NCBI GenBank assembly: GCA_016933425.1
Contig: JAFGAY010000225.1
Coordinates: 1-35,573 of the forward strand
Origin: Pirellulales bacterium
GTDB lineage: Bacteria; Planctomycetota; Planctomycetia; Pirellulales; Thermoguttaceae
Direction of reading: 5' to 3'
Length of the DNA: 35,573 nt
In this document: piece by piece, positions 26,418-35,055 of the stretch
Position numbering within the stretch: position 1 is the first letter of the stretch
How the letters are laid out: each line of letters starts with the position of its first letter
The notes under the pieces: generated by a model
What the model saw: the letters and a program-made list of their open reading frames with translations, nothing else
The model's database searches: none
Told to the model about the DNA's origin: nothing
Made by a program: the position numbers and the translations under genes

Positions 26418-26971
26418 GTCAACACTCTTGCTGGATCGGTGCCCCGTCCATCGGGTGTTGGGTTTTCCCGAGGTCGTTTCACCACGGTGAAAACCTCCGG
26501 CGGCGCATGCCGAGGGAGCGGATCGCTCCGGCCACGATGCCGGCGAGCCGTCCGCCCGTCGGGGTGTGTCTTCCCCGCGCGTGTTCACAGCCGAACACGA
26601 TTCCCAAGATCACTGCCGCCCAAAAGGCATGAACCACAAGGACATGCCTCTAGGAATATTTAGGCCATAGGTCATGTAAATCAAGCGAGAACAGGATATT
26701 AACGCAAACGGTCTCGCGAGAAATGGCTTCGATCGGATGGACCGGTTTTGAGGGCTGCATTCAACGGGAATTTCTAGGTCGTCCATCCACATTTGCCCGG
26801 GGGGAGGGACCAGCCATCAGCGGCACGCAATCCCAAGCGGGGGGAACTTGAAGCGAACGGCAACGTTCGTTAGGCTGCTCACTTTGGACGAGGGATCAGG
26901 AATTTGCGCACAAGTACAACATCAAAATCCCAATCCTCGATCCCCAATCTCTCCTAACCAAGGATCGCATC
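26418..26971. other. Gene-free leader and divergent intergenic region
   Basis: No credible gene. It holds two hairpins: GTTTCACC (26476-26483) facing GGTGAAAaC (26486-26494) in the receptor leader, and AGGCATG (26625-26631) facing CATGCCT (26643-26649). No riboswitch core was recognised. The receptor gene reads left and the thymidylate synthase-family gene reads right from here. Confidence 0.5.
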
Positions 26972-27811
26972 ATGAATGGAATCCCCGTCTTGTTTGCCCG
27001 GGGCGATTCGATTGCCCGAGCATGGGAAAACTCGCTTCTGGAACTCTATCGCCACGGCGGCGACGTCGCGACCCAGTACGACAAACCGGGCGACCCGCCC
27101 AGCAAGGACGCCACGATGACCGTGGTGGTCGAACAGCCGCTGCTGGAGCCGATGATCCACCGCGACTTGCCGGGCGGGTTCGAGTCGCTTCAGGAATACG
27201 TCATGGAGGTCTGCGAGGGCATCAAGGACCACTGCATCCGAGATCCTGAAAATCCGGACGACACCCGCTGGGAATACACCTATCACCAGCGGTTGTTCGA
27301 CTACGACGTCCCCACCCGCGGCGCCGTCGATCAAATCGAGCAGGTCTGCCGCCAACTAGCCCAAACACCCCACACCAGACGCGCCCAGGCCGTCACTTGG
27401 AAAGTCTGGGAAGACCGCGACTGCTACGATCCGGCGTGTTTGCAAAGCGTCTGGTGTCGCGTCACCGAAACGTCGGATCGGGCCGTGTTGAGCATGAACG
27501 TGCGGTTTCGCAGCAACGACGCCTACAAGGCAGCCTTCATGAACATGTTCGCCCTGGTCCAGTTGCAACGAAAAATCGCCGATCGGGTGGCCGAGCTGTC
27601 GGGCCGCACGGTTGAACTGGGGCGCTACTGCCACATGGCCGACAGCTACCACGTCTATGGGTCGAACCTGGCCGAGTTCGAGGGACGATTCCTGGGCGCC
27701 ATCGAACGCCGGACCTTCGAACAACGAACCATCCGCTACGAAGACGTCCGCGACATCATGGAAGAGGCCCGACCCGCCATCCTCGAAAAAGCCCAACAAA
27801 TGGGCCGGTAA
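26972..27811 (+). CDS. Thymidylate synthase family protein
   Basis: A 279-residue ThyA-fold protein, which would methylate dUMP to dTMP with methylene-tetrahydrofolate. The central block aligns without gaps to the E. coli enzyme: HTRRAQAVTW (R136/R137, like the SRR phosphate loop), then the catalytic cysteine in DPACLQ at C156, 19 residues after the second Arg as in E. coli. RSND (R180, D183) is followed by N191 at the correct 8-residue spacing, and HVYGSN supplies H227 and Y229. The N-terminal third is divergent and no ThyA-type N-terminal folate loop is recognised. AAGGA (26960-26964) supports the start. A dCMP or other pyrimidine hydroxymethylase relative is possible, so I leave the symbol blank. 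Confidence 0.8.
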   Translation: MNGIPVLFARGDSIARAWENSLLELYRHGGDVATQYDKPGDPPSKDATMTVVVEQPLLEPMIHRDLPGGFESLQEYVMEVCEGIKDHCIRDPENPDDTRWEYTYHQRLFDYDVPTRGAVDQIEQVCRQLAQTPHTRRAQAVTWKVWEDRDCYDPACLQSVWCRVTETSDRAVLSMNVRFRSNDAYKAAFMNMFALVQLQRKIADRVAELSGRTVELGRYCHMADSYHVYGSNLAEFEGRFLGAIERRTFEQRTIRYEDVRDIMEEARPAILEKAQQMGR

Positions 27812-27840
27812 ACGGAAAGATAAACCATTTGCGGACGGGA

Positions 27841-27908
27841 CTAGCCCGTAGGTCAGGCTGTGCCTGACAAAAAGCTAGCCCGTAGGTCAGGCTGTGCCTG
27901 ACAAAAAG
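27841..27908. repeat. Two tandem 34-bp REP units
   Basis: Exact 34-bp direct duplication (27841-27874 and 27875-27908). Each unit contains the hairpin GTCAGGC-TGT-GCCTGAC (first at 27852-27868) preceded by CCCGTAG and followed by AAAAAG. It is the same core as the other REPs flanking the nearby RAYT gene. Confidence 0.8.
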
Positions 27909-28040
27909 CACCAATAGCCTTCTGAAAAGACACCTTTCCCTTTCAAAGAGGGCTTGGGTTAAATTGCGAGGATCGTTGGGTGTGTAATTGCCTGATTTTT
28001 GATAAGCTCGGGTATTGGGACAGACACAAAATCATCCTGT

Positions 28041-28057
28041 GTTAGGCATAGCCTAAC
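28041..28057. repeat. REP hairpin upstream of the RAYT gene
   Basis: GTTAGGC-ATA-GCCTAAC, 22 nt before the transposase start and just before its ribosome site. It is in inverted orientation relative to the unit downstream of the gene. A RAYT binding here could repress its own gene (inference). Confidence 0.7.
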
Positions 28058-28078
28058 CCACGAAGGAGACCAGGGGCG

Positions 28079-28630
28079 ATGTCGGACTATCGGCGAGCAT
28101 ATGTGCCTGGTGGAACGTTCTTTTTTACCGTGGTTACAGATGGTCGTAGGAAGCTGTTTCGGGATTCGCGTGCGAGAGAGATTCTTGGCCATGTAATGCG
28201 TCAGGCTTTGTTTCGTTTCCCCACGGAGGTTATAGCAATCGTGCTCCTACCCGATCATCTCCATGCCATTTGGACCTTGCCACAGGGCGATGCCGATTTT
28301 TCCACACGCTGGGCCTGGATCAAGAAGGAATTTACCAAGAACTGGATTGCCGGCGGCGGCCAGGATGGAATAACCTCATTATCCCGACAACGAGAGCGTC
28401 GGCACGGAGTTTGGCAACGACGATTCTGGGAGCACACGATTCTTAATGAGGATGATCTTGAAATCCATTTCGACTACATACACTACAACCCGGTGAAACA
28501 CGGTTGGGTTGCCTCACCCCGGGATTGGCCATGGTCAAGTTTTCATCGGTGGGTTCGCGAGGGGCATTATTCGTCCAATTGGTCGGCCGCCCGAGGTGCG
28601 GTTATTCTCCCCGGCAATGCCGGCGAGTAA
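28079..28630 (+). CDS. REP-associated tyrosine transposase (RAYT, Y1_Tnp family)
   Basis: A 183-residue single-domain HUH-type nuclease of the RAYT group, which cuts and moves REP palindromes. It has the metal-binding HUH motif in PDHLHAIW (H60, H62), the catalytic tyrosine in DYIHYNPVKHG (Y133) and the C-terminal DWPWSSFHRW signature. The length is typical. GAAGGAGA (28062-28069) supports the start. It is embedded in REPs of the matching sequence: two tandem copies before it, one hairpin immediately upstream, an inverted pair immediately downstream and one more at 29431. This is the classic arrangement of a REPtron. All key residues are intact, so it may be active. Confidence 0.93.
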   Translation: MSDYRRAYVPGGTFFFTVVTDGRRKLFRDSRAREILGHVMRQALFRFPTEVIAIVLLPDHLHAIWTLPQGDADFSTRWAWIKKEFTKNWIAGGGQDGITSLSRQRERRHGVWQRRFWEHTILNEDDLEIHFDYIHYNPVKHGWVASPRDWPWSSFHRWVREGHYSSNWSAARGAVILPGNAGE

Positions 28631-28702
28631 TTATGTAGGTTAGGCTGTGCCTAACAAAATACCATTGCGTTTTTCTGTGTCAGGCACAGCCTGACCTACA
28701 TA
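28631..28702. repeat. Inverted REP pair (BIME) after the RAYT gene
   Basis: GTTAGGC-TGT-GCCTAAC (28639-28655) and GTCAGGC-ACA-GCCTGAC (28679-28695) face each other with outer arms TTATGTAGGT (28631-28640) and ACCTACATAA in inverted form. The whole 72-bp unit is a near-perfect palindrome starting directly after the transposase stop. Confidence 0.8.
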
Positions 28703-28724
28703 ATGGATACTACATAATGGATAC
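28697..28724. repeat. 14-bp tandem duplication
   Basis: TACATAATGGATAC occurs twice, at 28697-28710 and 28711-28724, at the outer edge of the REP pair, six bases before the HNH start. It may be a scar of REP movement. Confidence 0.6.
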
Positions 28725-28729
28725 CGACT

Positions 28730-29419
28730 ATGACCAAGAGTAAACGATCTCCAATTCCAGAAGAGGATATCGCGAAACTGTTGTTGTGGTGTGCAAGACA
28801 CTGTTGTTTCTGTGGGAAGCGTTGTACTACGAACATTGAAATCCATCATATAGATGGCAACGCGAGGAACCATGATCTCGACAATCTCATTCCTGTTTGT
28901 TTTGACTGCCACGGCAAGTTGGCCCACTACAATCCACAGCATCCCCGAGGCAGATAATTCAAAGGTCTTGAGATTAAAAAACGACGAGACCAAATATATG
29001 AGTTGCACACTTTCCCATACATGCGTGGGGTCTCCATCCATATTAGCAAGTACATATTTGGCACCAAAAAAGAAAGGCCATTGGGCGATACTTCATGCAC
29101 AGTCACCTCTCTCAGTACAGATATTCCGGTGCGTTTGCGTTTGAAGCTCACGCCATTTCATGAAGAACGAGATGTCACACCAGAATTTATTGATGGCCTT
29201 TATTCCGGCAGGGATCTTTGGAATCTGAATCCCACGCAACAAGTTCGGGGTCATTTCCGATTGCCTATAGACTTAAATGGTGTACCTTTTATTTACAGAG
29301 TTGAGATTCGCTGGAGCATCGTGGATATCCACGAACGGGAGCATAAAATGCTGCCGTTCAGCTATGTGTGGAATGATCCTTCAAGCGACTGGTGGTTCGA
29401 TCCGAAAGTATTGACATGA
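28730..29419 (+). pseudogene. HNH-nuclease-type gene interrupted by one in-frame stop
   Basis: Frame 28730-28957 encodes a 75-residue zinc/HNH-like module: CxxC (CFCGKRC region), IEIHHIDGNARNHDLDNL (HH and the following N/D-N), and VCFDCHGKL. After the TAA at 28955-28957 the same frame stays open for 153 codons to 29419 and reads naturally from the stop (FKGLEIKKRRDQIYELHTFPYM), as in intact relatives where HNH domains end with a helix of this kind. So a single nonsense codon splits a gene of about 229 residues. The downstream half is unrecognised. Base composition is visibly more AT-rich than the neighbouring genes, and it lies between REPs, which suggests acquisition by transfer. Readthrough, or a genuine stand-alone HNH peptide, is possible. 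Confidence 0.65.
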
Positions 29420-29430
29420 GACACGTTGCT

Positions 29431-29447
29431 GTCAGGCACAGCCTGAC
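29431..29447. repeat. REP hairpin downstream of the HNH pseudogene
   Basis: GTCAGGC-ACA-GCCTGAC, same core as the other REPs and in the orientation of 28679-28695. It is followed by CTACGGTTTTTC, so it might also act as a weak terminator. Confidence 0.7.
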
Positions 29448-29562
29448 CTACGGTTTTTCGCCATAACATCCGGGAACGGGACTAGACGAACGCGGAAAAC
29501 CTGGTAGGATAAACGTTTCGGAGGCAGGGTATTCTGGTTGCGGCTTGTGGGTAAACACGAAA

Positions 29563-29784
29563 ATGGCAAAAAAGGAAGAAGCTCTCGAAGTCGAGGGGCT
29601 CGTCACCGAGGCTCTGGCCAACACGCGGTTTCGCGTCCAGTTGGACGGCGGCCACACGGTGATTGCCCACGTGGCCGGCAAAATGCGCAAACACTTCATC
29701 CGCATTGTGCCGGGTGATCGGGTCCATGTCGAACTCTCGCCCTACGATCTGACCAAGGGTCGGATTACCTACCGGGAACGGTAG
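29563..29784 (+). CDS. infA: Translation initiation factor IF-1
   Basis: A 73-residue OB-fold protein, the expected length of bacterial IF-1, which occupies the ribosomal A site during initiation. The family pattern is clear: [56 protein letters not shown] (core read as [10 protein letters not shown] and [13 protein letters not shown]). I use the ATG at 29563, since the ORF starting 18 bases earlier adds residues not found in IF-1. No strong Shine-Dalgarno is seen. It is isolated from ribosomal protein operons, and a paralogue or main copy elsewhere cannot be excluded. Confidence 0.95.
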   Translation: MAKKEEALEVEGLVTEALANTRFRVQLDGGHTVIAHVAGKMRKHFIRIVPGDRVHVELSPYDLTKGRITYRER

Positions 29785-29814
29785 CCGCCGAACCCTTCTT
29801 GTGGGGCATACTGC

Positions 29815-31512
29815 ATGACCCTCGCATCTTTCGTTGTCTCCAGAATCTGGCCGCTGGCCGCGGTGCTGGTGGGAGTACTGATACACTTGGCGACGCCGGC
29901 CGTCTCGATCGGCGCCTCGCAGCCGGTAGCCGTCGCGTGCGGCACAAGCTACCACCGCTGGCACGACAATGTCGCGCTGGTCGGCGCAATCTCCGGCAGC
30001 CCCGACTTGGCCCAAGGACTCGAAGCCATGCTCCGCATGGCCACCGACAATCGGGGCCTGGTGGGGCTCGACAAGACGCGACCCTGGGCAGTGATCGTGT
30101 TGGCCCGGGGACCCATCGTGGGCGTCTATGCGTGTCTTCCGATCGATCGATTCGACGAGCTGATCGAGGTGATCCGGCCATGGGCCGAAGACGTGCGGCG
30201 GCAGGGCGACACCCATCGGATCGTCCTGCCCGGCGATCATGTTTTTTACGCGGCCCAGCGAGATCGTTGGGTGGTCGTGGCGTTGGACACGGAGACTCTC
30301 GCCCGCGCGGCGGCCGATCCGTTGCTTTTGGTGGGCGACCTGCCGCAGCAGTACGATCTGGCCGCGCGGCTCGACGTGTCGCGGCTGAGCCCGACGATGC
30401 GGGCCTTGATTCTGGCCGGAATCGACGGCGCCACGTCGGCCGCGCGATCGGCGTCGGACGACCAGAATCCGGACAACCCGGCTGGCCAACTCCTCAATCG
30501 ATTCGCGGTTCGCGCGGCCCGAATGGCTTTGGAGGATTTGGACCGCGTGACGTTGGGCGTGACCGTGGATCACGCATCGCGGCGCTTGTCGGCCGAACTG
30601 CTGCTGGCGGCCCGCGAGGGGACGGCAACCTCGCGCCGGTGGCGTCAGTTTCCCCGGGAAAGTGCCCCGTTTGCCGGCCTTGCCTTGGCCGACGCCACGC
30701 TGGCGGCCCGGTGGACCGGCGAACTTTCGCCCGCGGCAACCGGCGCGATTGCATCCTGGCTCGACACGGCCCAGGCGCGGACGCTAAACCGGATCGAACA
30801 GCGGCCGGCGCCGGTCGAGCACACAAACCAGGCAAAACAAGCGGCCGTGGAGTTGTTCGATGCGGCCCGACTGCTACTTGCCGACCAGCAATTGGAGATC
30901 TGTGGAAGCCTTGTCCTCCAGTCCGACGCGATGACGTGGATATCGGCCGTGCGTTATCCGGCCGATCCCGAGTTTCGGCGGAAAGTGGATCGCCTTGTGT
31001 CGGTCGCGCGGCGGAGTCCGCAAACGTGGGCCCGCGTCCAGCGAACGGCCGACCTGCAGGGCGTCGTGCGAATGTTGGTTCTTTCAAGATTTCTCCAAGG
31101 CGACTTGAACGACAATCCATGGATCGGCCTGGTTGGCCGGCGACTCGAAATCGCGATCGGATTTGGTCAATCGCATCTGTATCTTGCGGTGGGTCGTAAC
31201 GCGGCGGAGGCGCTCGAGCGGGCGCTGGCCGAGTCGCGCGTGGCTGCGGCGCCACAGGCCGCCCCCATCGAGTGCTCGGTTGCCCTCCGTTCCCTGACGG
31301 CGGCGGTCGGCCAACGGATCGAGGGGCCGAGAAAGGCCGACTTCGCCCGAATCGCCCGAGCACTCGAGCCGCAAGCCGGCAAGGATCATATTCGCCTGAC
31401 CGCCTGTCCGACGCCGCAGGGCATAAGGGTTCGGATCGAGTTGGACGAAGGCGTGCTGGCCGTGGCAGGGCTGGCCGCCGGCCTGCTCTCAGAACCGGCA
31501 TCGGTCGAATAA
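29815..31512 (+). CDS. Exported hypothetical protein, paralogue of the next gene
   Basis: A 565-residue protein with an N-terminal hydrophobic signal (about residues 10-35). It has no family I recognise beyond its tandem paralogue at 31690-33390, with which it shares GLVGLDKTRPWAVIVL near residue 81, the mid-protein pattern of LVG followed by YDLAARLDVS, a C-terminal VGRRLEIAIGFGQSHLYLAVGRNA segment, and RVRIELDEGVL near the end. The repeated alpha/beta layout suggests a large periplasmic domain. It begins 30 bp after infA. Start ATG 29815 is preceded only by a weak GTGGGG. The gene is more Arg/Ala-rich than its paralogue, suggesting faster divergence. Confidence 0.75.
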   Translation: MTLASFVVSRIWPLAAVLVGVLIHLATPAVSIGASQPVAVACGTSYHRWHDNVALVGAISGSPDLAQGLEAMLRMATDNRGLVGLDKTRPWAVIVLARGPIVGVYACLPIDRFDELIEVIRPWAEDVRRQGDTHRIVLPGDHVFYAAQRDRWVVVALDTETLARAAADPLLLVGDLPQQYDLAARLDVSRLSPTMRALILAGIDGATSAARSASDDQNPDNPAGQLLNRFAVRAARMALEDLDRVTLGVTVDHASRRLSAELLLAAREGTATSRRWRQFPRESAPFAGLALADATLAARWTGELSPAATGAIASWLDTAQARTLNRIEQRPAPVEHTNQAKQAAVELFDAARLLLADQQLEICGSLVLQSDAMTWISAVRYPADPEFRRKVDRLVSVARRSPQTWARVQRTADLQGVVRMLVLSRFLQGDLNDNPWIGLVGRRLEIAIGFGQSHLYLAVGRNAAEALERALAESRVAAAPQAAPIECSVALRSLTAAVGQRIEGPRKADFARIARALEPQAGKDHIRLTACPTPQGIRVRIELDEGVLAVAGLAAGLLSEPASVE

Positions 31513-31587
31513 ATGCATCCAAGAAGGTCAAAATAGGCTTGACGACCGGTGGCTACGCCCCCTCACCCCCCGCAATCGTGGGTGATT

Positions 31588-31610
31588 CCTATTGGCCAGA
31601 GCCTATTGGC
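31588..31610. repeat. Direct repeat CCTATTGGC, 14-bp spacing
   Basis: CCTATTGGC at 31588-31596 and 31602-31610, about 80 bp upstream of the second paralogue's start. The spacing is a little over one helical turn, so it could be a regulator site for that gene. Prediction by eye only. Confidence 0.3.
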
Positions 31611-31689
31611 GCAGCTATTATTTCCGTAGTTATCGTTCCCACCAAGCGACGAACCCCCCCTTACGTTTCCCGCAATAGGAGATCGGATC

Positions 31690-33390
31690 GTGACCAAAAC
31701 CCATTTCGTGTACTTATTGACGGCATTGTTGCTCACTGCTGGTTTGCTGGTCCCCGCGGACCGGGCAGCCGCCGAGCAGCTCAAGCCGTTCTTTTTCGTA
31801 TCTCTGTCGGGCTACGATGCGGTGGTGTCCGACCTCGACTACGTGGGCAAGCTGGGGAACAATCCCAATCTGTCGGCGGCCGTCGAAACGCTTCTCAAGG
31901 CAATGACGCAGGACAAAGGTCTGGCGGGCCTCGACAAGACGCGCCCGTGGGGTCTGGTGGTCCTACCCGACGAGGACAACCCGGCCAACAACGTTCGTGC
32001 ATTCGGCTTCCTGCCGGTCACTGATCTGGCCGCGTTGCTCGAAGCGTTGCAAGGCCTTGGCGTCGACGCGGAAGACGGCCCTGACGGCTCGAAACAACTG
32101 GTCGGCGAAAATCTGCCTCCGAGCACGTTCGTCAAGCAGATCGGCGCGTGGGCCTTCTTGACCAACAATCCAGACAATTTCAAGGCCGCGCCGGCCGATC
32201 CGGCCGCGCTTTTGGGCGGCGTTGAAAAGAAATACGACGTTGCGCTGGGACTGGTCGTCAAGAACGTGCCCGAACCGATGAAAGCCGTTTTTCTCGGCCA
32301 GTTGGACATGACGTCCCAGATCATGGCGATGCAGCAGCAAGAGATGGGCGCCTCGGCCGCGCAGATAACCCAGATGATCGAGCAGGTCAAGCGATACACC
32401 AACGAGGTCGACACGATCCTGCTGGGCCTGGTGATCAACGATGCGTCGGGCAAAACCTACCTTGACGTCGAAATGACGGCCAAGCCCGACACGGAAACAG
32501 CCGCCGAAATGGCTGAGATGAAGCATGCGCCGAGCGATTTCACCGGTTTTTACGTCCCCGAGGCGACGGTCACGGTTCATGGCGTGCGCAAGCTCTCTCC
32601 GGCGACGATTGCTCAAGCCATGTCGTCGGTCAACGCCATGCACCAGGGGTTCCTCCAATCGTTGGAGGGCCAGGGCCTCGAACCCGAGCAGCTCGATAAG
32701 GCCAAGCAACTCATCGGCGAGCTGGTGGGCGTGGTGACCAAGACGGTCGAAGCCGGCCGGATGGACCTCGGAGCGGCCGCGTGGCTCAACTTCGACACGG
32801 CGACCCTGATCGCCGGCGGCACGATCGCCGAACCGAAAAAACTCGATAAAACGCTCCGCGACCTCGTCGCCATGGTCACCGAGGAAACGCCCGAGCTAAA
32901 GAATTCCTTTAAGCTCGACGCCCAAACGCTCGGCGACGTGGCGATCCACGTGCTTTCGATGCCGGCCGCGTCGGTCGACGACGGCGGGCCGCTTGCCGAA
33001 CTGGTTGGCGAAAACCTCGAGGTGATTGTCGGCATTGGTCCGAAAAGCGTCTATCTGGCGACAGGACGCGACGCGATGGACAAGCTTAAAGCGGCGATCG
33101 AAGCCTCGAAAGCGGCCGCGTCGACCGAAGTTTTGCCGACCCGCGCGTCGGTGGCCGTTACCCCGCTGCTTGCATTCATTGGCAAAATAGCCCCCGACGA
33201 CGAGACCCGGCAGCAGATATCCGGCGTGGCCGGCGTTCTCCGCATGGCCGGCGACCAGAATCACGTTCTCGTGACGGTCGAACCCATTCCAAACGGCATG
33301 CGTGAGCGCATCGAAATCGAGGAAGGCCTGCTCAAAACGCTCGGCGTGATGTCCCAAATGCTCAGCGGGACCCTCGTGCCGGCCCAGTAA
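31690..33390 (+). CDS. Exported hypothetical protein, second tandem paralogue
   Basis: A 566-residue protein with a signal peptide (hydrophobic 8-20, ending near DRAAAE). Shared landmarks with the gene at 29815 are GLAGLDKTRPWGLVVL, KKYDVALGLVVKNVP, VGENLEVIVGIGPKSVYLATGRDA and RERIEIEEGLL, giving clear homology over the full length. Here the sequence is acidic, with several Glu/Asp-rich segments and a Met/Gln-rich stretch near 214. The GTG start has AGGAG (31677-31681) 8 nt upstream. It is followed by a strong intrinsic terminator at 33421. Separated from its paralogue by 177 bp that hold a direct repeat, so it may have its own promoter. Function unknown. Confidence 0.82.
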   Translation: MTKTHFVYLLTALLLTAGLLVPADRAAAEQLKPFFFVSLSGYDAVVSDLDYVGKLGNNPNLSAAVETLLKAMTQDKGLAGLDKTRPWGLVVLPDEDNPANNVRAFGFLPVTDLAALLEALQGLGVDAEDGPDGSKQLVGENLPPSTFVKQIGAWAFLTNNPDNFKAAPADPAALLGGVEKKYDVALGLVVKNVPEPMKAVFLGQLDMTSQIMAMQQQEMGASAAQITQMIEQVKRYTNEVDTILLGLVINDASGKTYLDVEMTAKPDTETAAEMAEMKHAPSDFTGFYVPEATVTVHGVRKLSPATIAQAMSSVNAMHQGFLQSLEGQGLEPEQLDKAKQLIGELVGVVTKTVEAGRMDLGAAAWLNFDTATLIAGGTIAEPKKLDKTLRDLVAMVTEETPELKNSFKLDAQTLGDVAIHVLSMPAASVDDGGPLAELVGENLEVIVGIGPKSVYLATGRDAMDKLKAAIEASKAAASTEVLPTRASVAVTPLLAFIGKIAPDDETRQQISGVAGVLRMAGDQNHVLVTVEPIPNGMRERIEIEEGLLKTLGVMSQMLSGTLVPAQ

Positions 33391-33420
33391 GCGGCCCGTT
33401 TTTCGAGACACGATAATCCA

Positions 33421-33462
33421 AACGGCGCCGGCGACAAGTTTCGCCGGCGCCGTTGTTTTTTT
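33421..33462 (+). terminator. Strong rho-independent terminator
   Basis: Perfect 14-bp GC-rich stem AACGGCGCCGGCGA / TCGCCGGCGCCGTT (33421-33434 and 33441-33454), a 6-nt loop CAAGTT and then GTTTTTTT. It ends the plus-strand transcript of the second paralogue. The opposite strand has no T-run, so the protease gene is not served by it. Confidence 0.93.
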
Positions 33463-33532
33463 CAGACCGCTTTACGTCGCGGGCATCTTGCCTGGGTTGT
33501 TGCGAGAACGGCTTGGCAAGACGCTGGCGACG

Positions 33533-35023
33533 CTAATGGTCCTTCTTTCCTTCCCAAACTTCCTTGAGGTCGGGCGAGAACTGGTAGCGGATGCCTTCGT
33601 CGGCGAGGATTTCCTCGGTGACGTCGGAAAGCTCCTGGCGTTTGAACACCAGCAATTCGTAGCGGCCGCACAGCGTTACGGTGAGATATTCGCCCTCGGC
33701 GTCGCGGATGAGTTCGACCAGATGGGCCAGGTTCTTCACCTCGGTTCCGTTGATTTCCTCGACCAGGGCGAACATGGTCGTGTCGTAGCCCTTGGACACT
33801 TCATGCGGAAAGAGGCGGTAGCCCAACACGACCAGCTCCTCGCCCGGGAAAGCCTGGCGCTCGTACTGCCGGGCGAGCGCTGGATTGCCGTAGTATCGCA
33901 GGTACATTTCCATCGGACCGACCATCTTGGTAGCCAGTTCCTGGGTCATCGGCGTGAAAACCATCGGTCCGTGGATGAAAAATCGCGGGTAATCGTTGCC
34001 GAGATAGGGCATCAGCAAGTTTTCCTTGCTGCCCACCGGAACCTGCACGTCCATCGACTTGCCGTCGCGGAGGATTTTCAGGGGAATCTTGCCGTCGACG
34101 GTGAGTTTGGGAACAAGATAGGCAAAGCTCAACCGCAAATCGTCGCGAATCTTGACGTCGCCTTGCTGGTCGATCGGGTGGTCGCCGATGTGGGTGATGA
34201 CGTCCCAACGGCGCAGCGGGCATTCTTCGTTGGAGCCGCGCAAGTCGCGGACCATGAGCCCGTCGATTCCCTTCTTTAGTCCAAGCCGGTCGCGAAGGGC
34301 CTGGTTTTCCGTGGTCTGGCCGTAGATGCTTTGCAGCGAGGGTTTTCCGTCGTAGGTTCCGTCGGCCACGTCGGTGAGAAACCGCGTGATTTCCTCGGCC
34401 GCGATGAGGTAGCCGATGTTGTCGGCTTGGCTGACTTTGCTGAAAACCAACCCGATGATTTTGCCGTCGACCACCGCCGGACCGCCGCTGTTGCCGGGAT
34501 TCAGCGCGGCGTCGACCTGAATGCGCAGGACCGAGGCGTCGTAGTTGGCCCTGGCGTATTCGATGCGCGAGACGATTCCCTCGGTGATGGAAAGCTGGTC
34601 GCCGCCCTCGGGATAGCCGTAAACGTTGACCGTGTCCTTGACGTTGGGAATGTCGGTGACAAAAGGCAAGGGCTCGCGGCCCTCGAAGAACGATTCGTCC
34701 TTGACGGTGACGATGGCCAGGTCGAGGTCGGGCGCGACAAACTCGACTTCGGCCGTGACTTTCTCGGTGGTTTGGTTCGCCTGGACAAAAACCTGACTCG
34801 CGTGAAGCACCACGTGGGCATTGGTCAGGATTCGCCGGCCATCGATGATGACGCCCGAGCCGGACGATTTGGTCGGGTTAGCTTTGGTCCAGGGCCGCGC
34901 GAAATCGGGCGAGCGCTGGGTTACGTGCAGTTTGACCAGGGCGTCGCTGACGGCGTCCTTGGCCAAAGCGCCGGTCGAAGCCAACGCGCACACCGTCCAA
35001 ACCATCCAACCGCTGAGTCGCAT
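33533..35023 (-). CDS. Deg/HtrA-type serine protease with PDZ-like domains, plant Deg9/Deg2-like
   Basis: A 496-residue exported trypsin-fold protease. Signal peptide residues 1-21. The triad is H70 (ILTNAHVV), D101 (PDLDLAIV) and S179 (NPGNSGGP). The C-terminal half begins with a PDZ-like segment (about 255-350, with CPLRRWDVITHIGDHPIDQQGDV) and continues into a long second PDZ-like extension to 496. This is longer than DegP and resembles plant Deg2/Deg9-type enzymes, including their hydrophobic ECPLRRWDVI-type motif. It would degrade or refold damaged envelope proteins. The start has CAGGAG (35032-35037) upstream. Regulation is not visible. A HtrA-like stress response by the ECF sigma above is possible but not shown. 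Confidence 0.9.
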   Translation of the reverse strand: MRLSGWMVWTVCALASTGALAKDAVSDALVKLHVTQRSPDFARPWTKANPTKSSGSGVIIDGRRILTNAHVVLHASQVFVQANQTTEKVTAEVEFVAPDLDLAIVTVKDESFFEGREPLPFVTDIPNVKDTVNVYGYPEGGDQLSITEGIVSRIEYARANYDASVLRIQVDAALNPGNSGGPAVVDGKIIGLVFSKVSQADNIGYLIAAEEITRFLTDVADGTYDGKPSLQSIYGQTTENQALRDRLGLKKGIDGLMVRDLRGSNEECPLRRWDVITHIGDHPIDQQGDVKIRDDLRLSFAYLVPKLTVDGKIPLKILRDGKSMDVQVPVGSKENLLMPYLGNDYPRFFIHGPMVFTPMTQELATKMVGPMEMYLRYYGNPALARQYERQAFPGEELVVLGYRLFPHEVSKGYDTTMFALVEEINGTEVKNLAHLVELIRDAEGEYLTVTLCGRYELLVFKRQELSDVTEEILADEGIRYQFSPDLKEVWEGKKDH

Positions 35024-35055
35024 GATGCTGTCTCCTGAGGAAAAGGCCGTACCCT

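Noticed and set aside
26418-26560. Possible c-di-GMP or other riboswitch before the chemoreceptor
   Set aside because: Only a simple hairpin is visible and no conserved riboswitch core was recognised.
27841-27908. Possible CRISPR array
   Set aside because: Only two abutting copies of 34 bp with no spacer; these are REP units.
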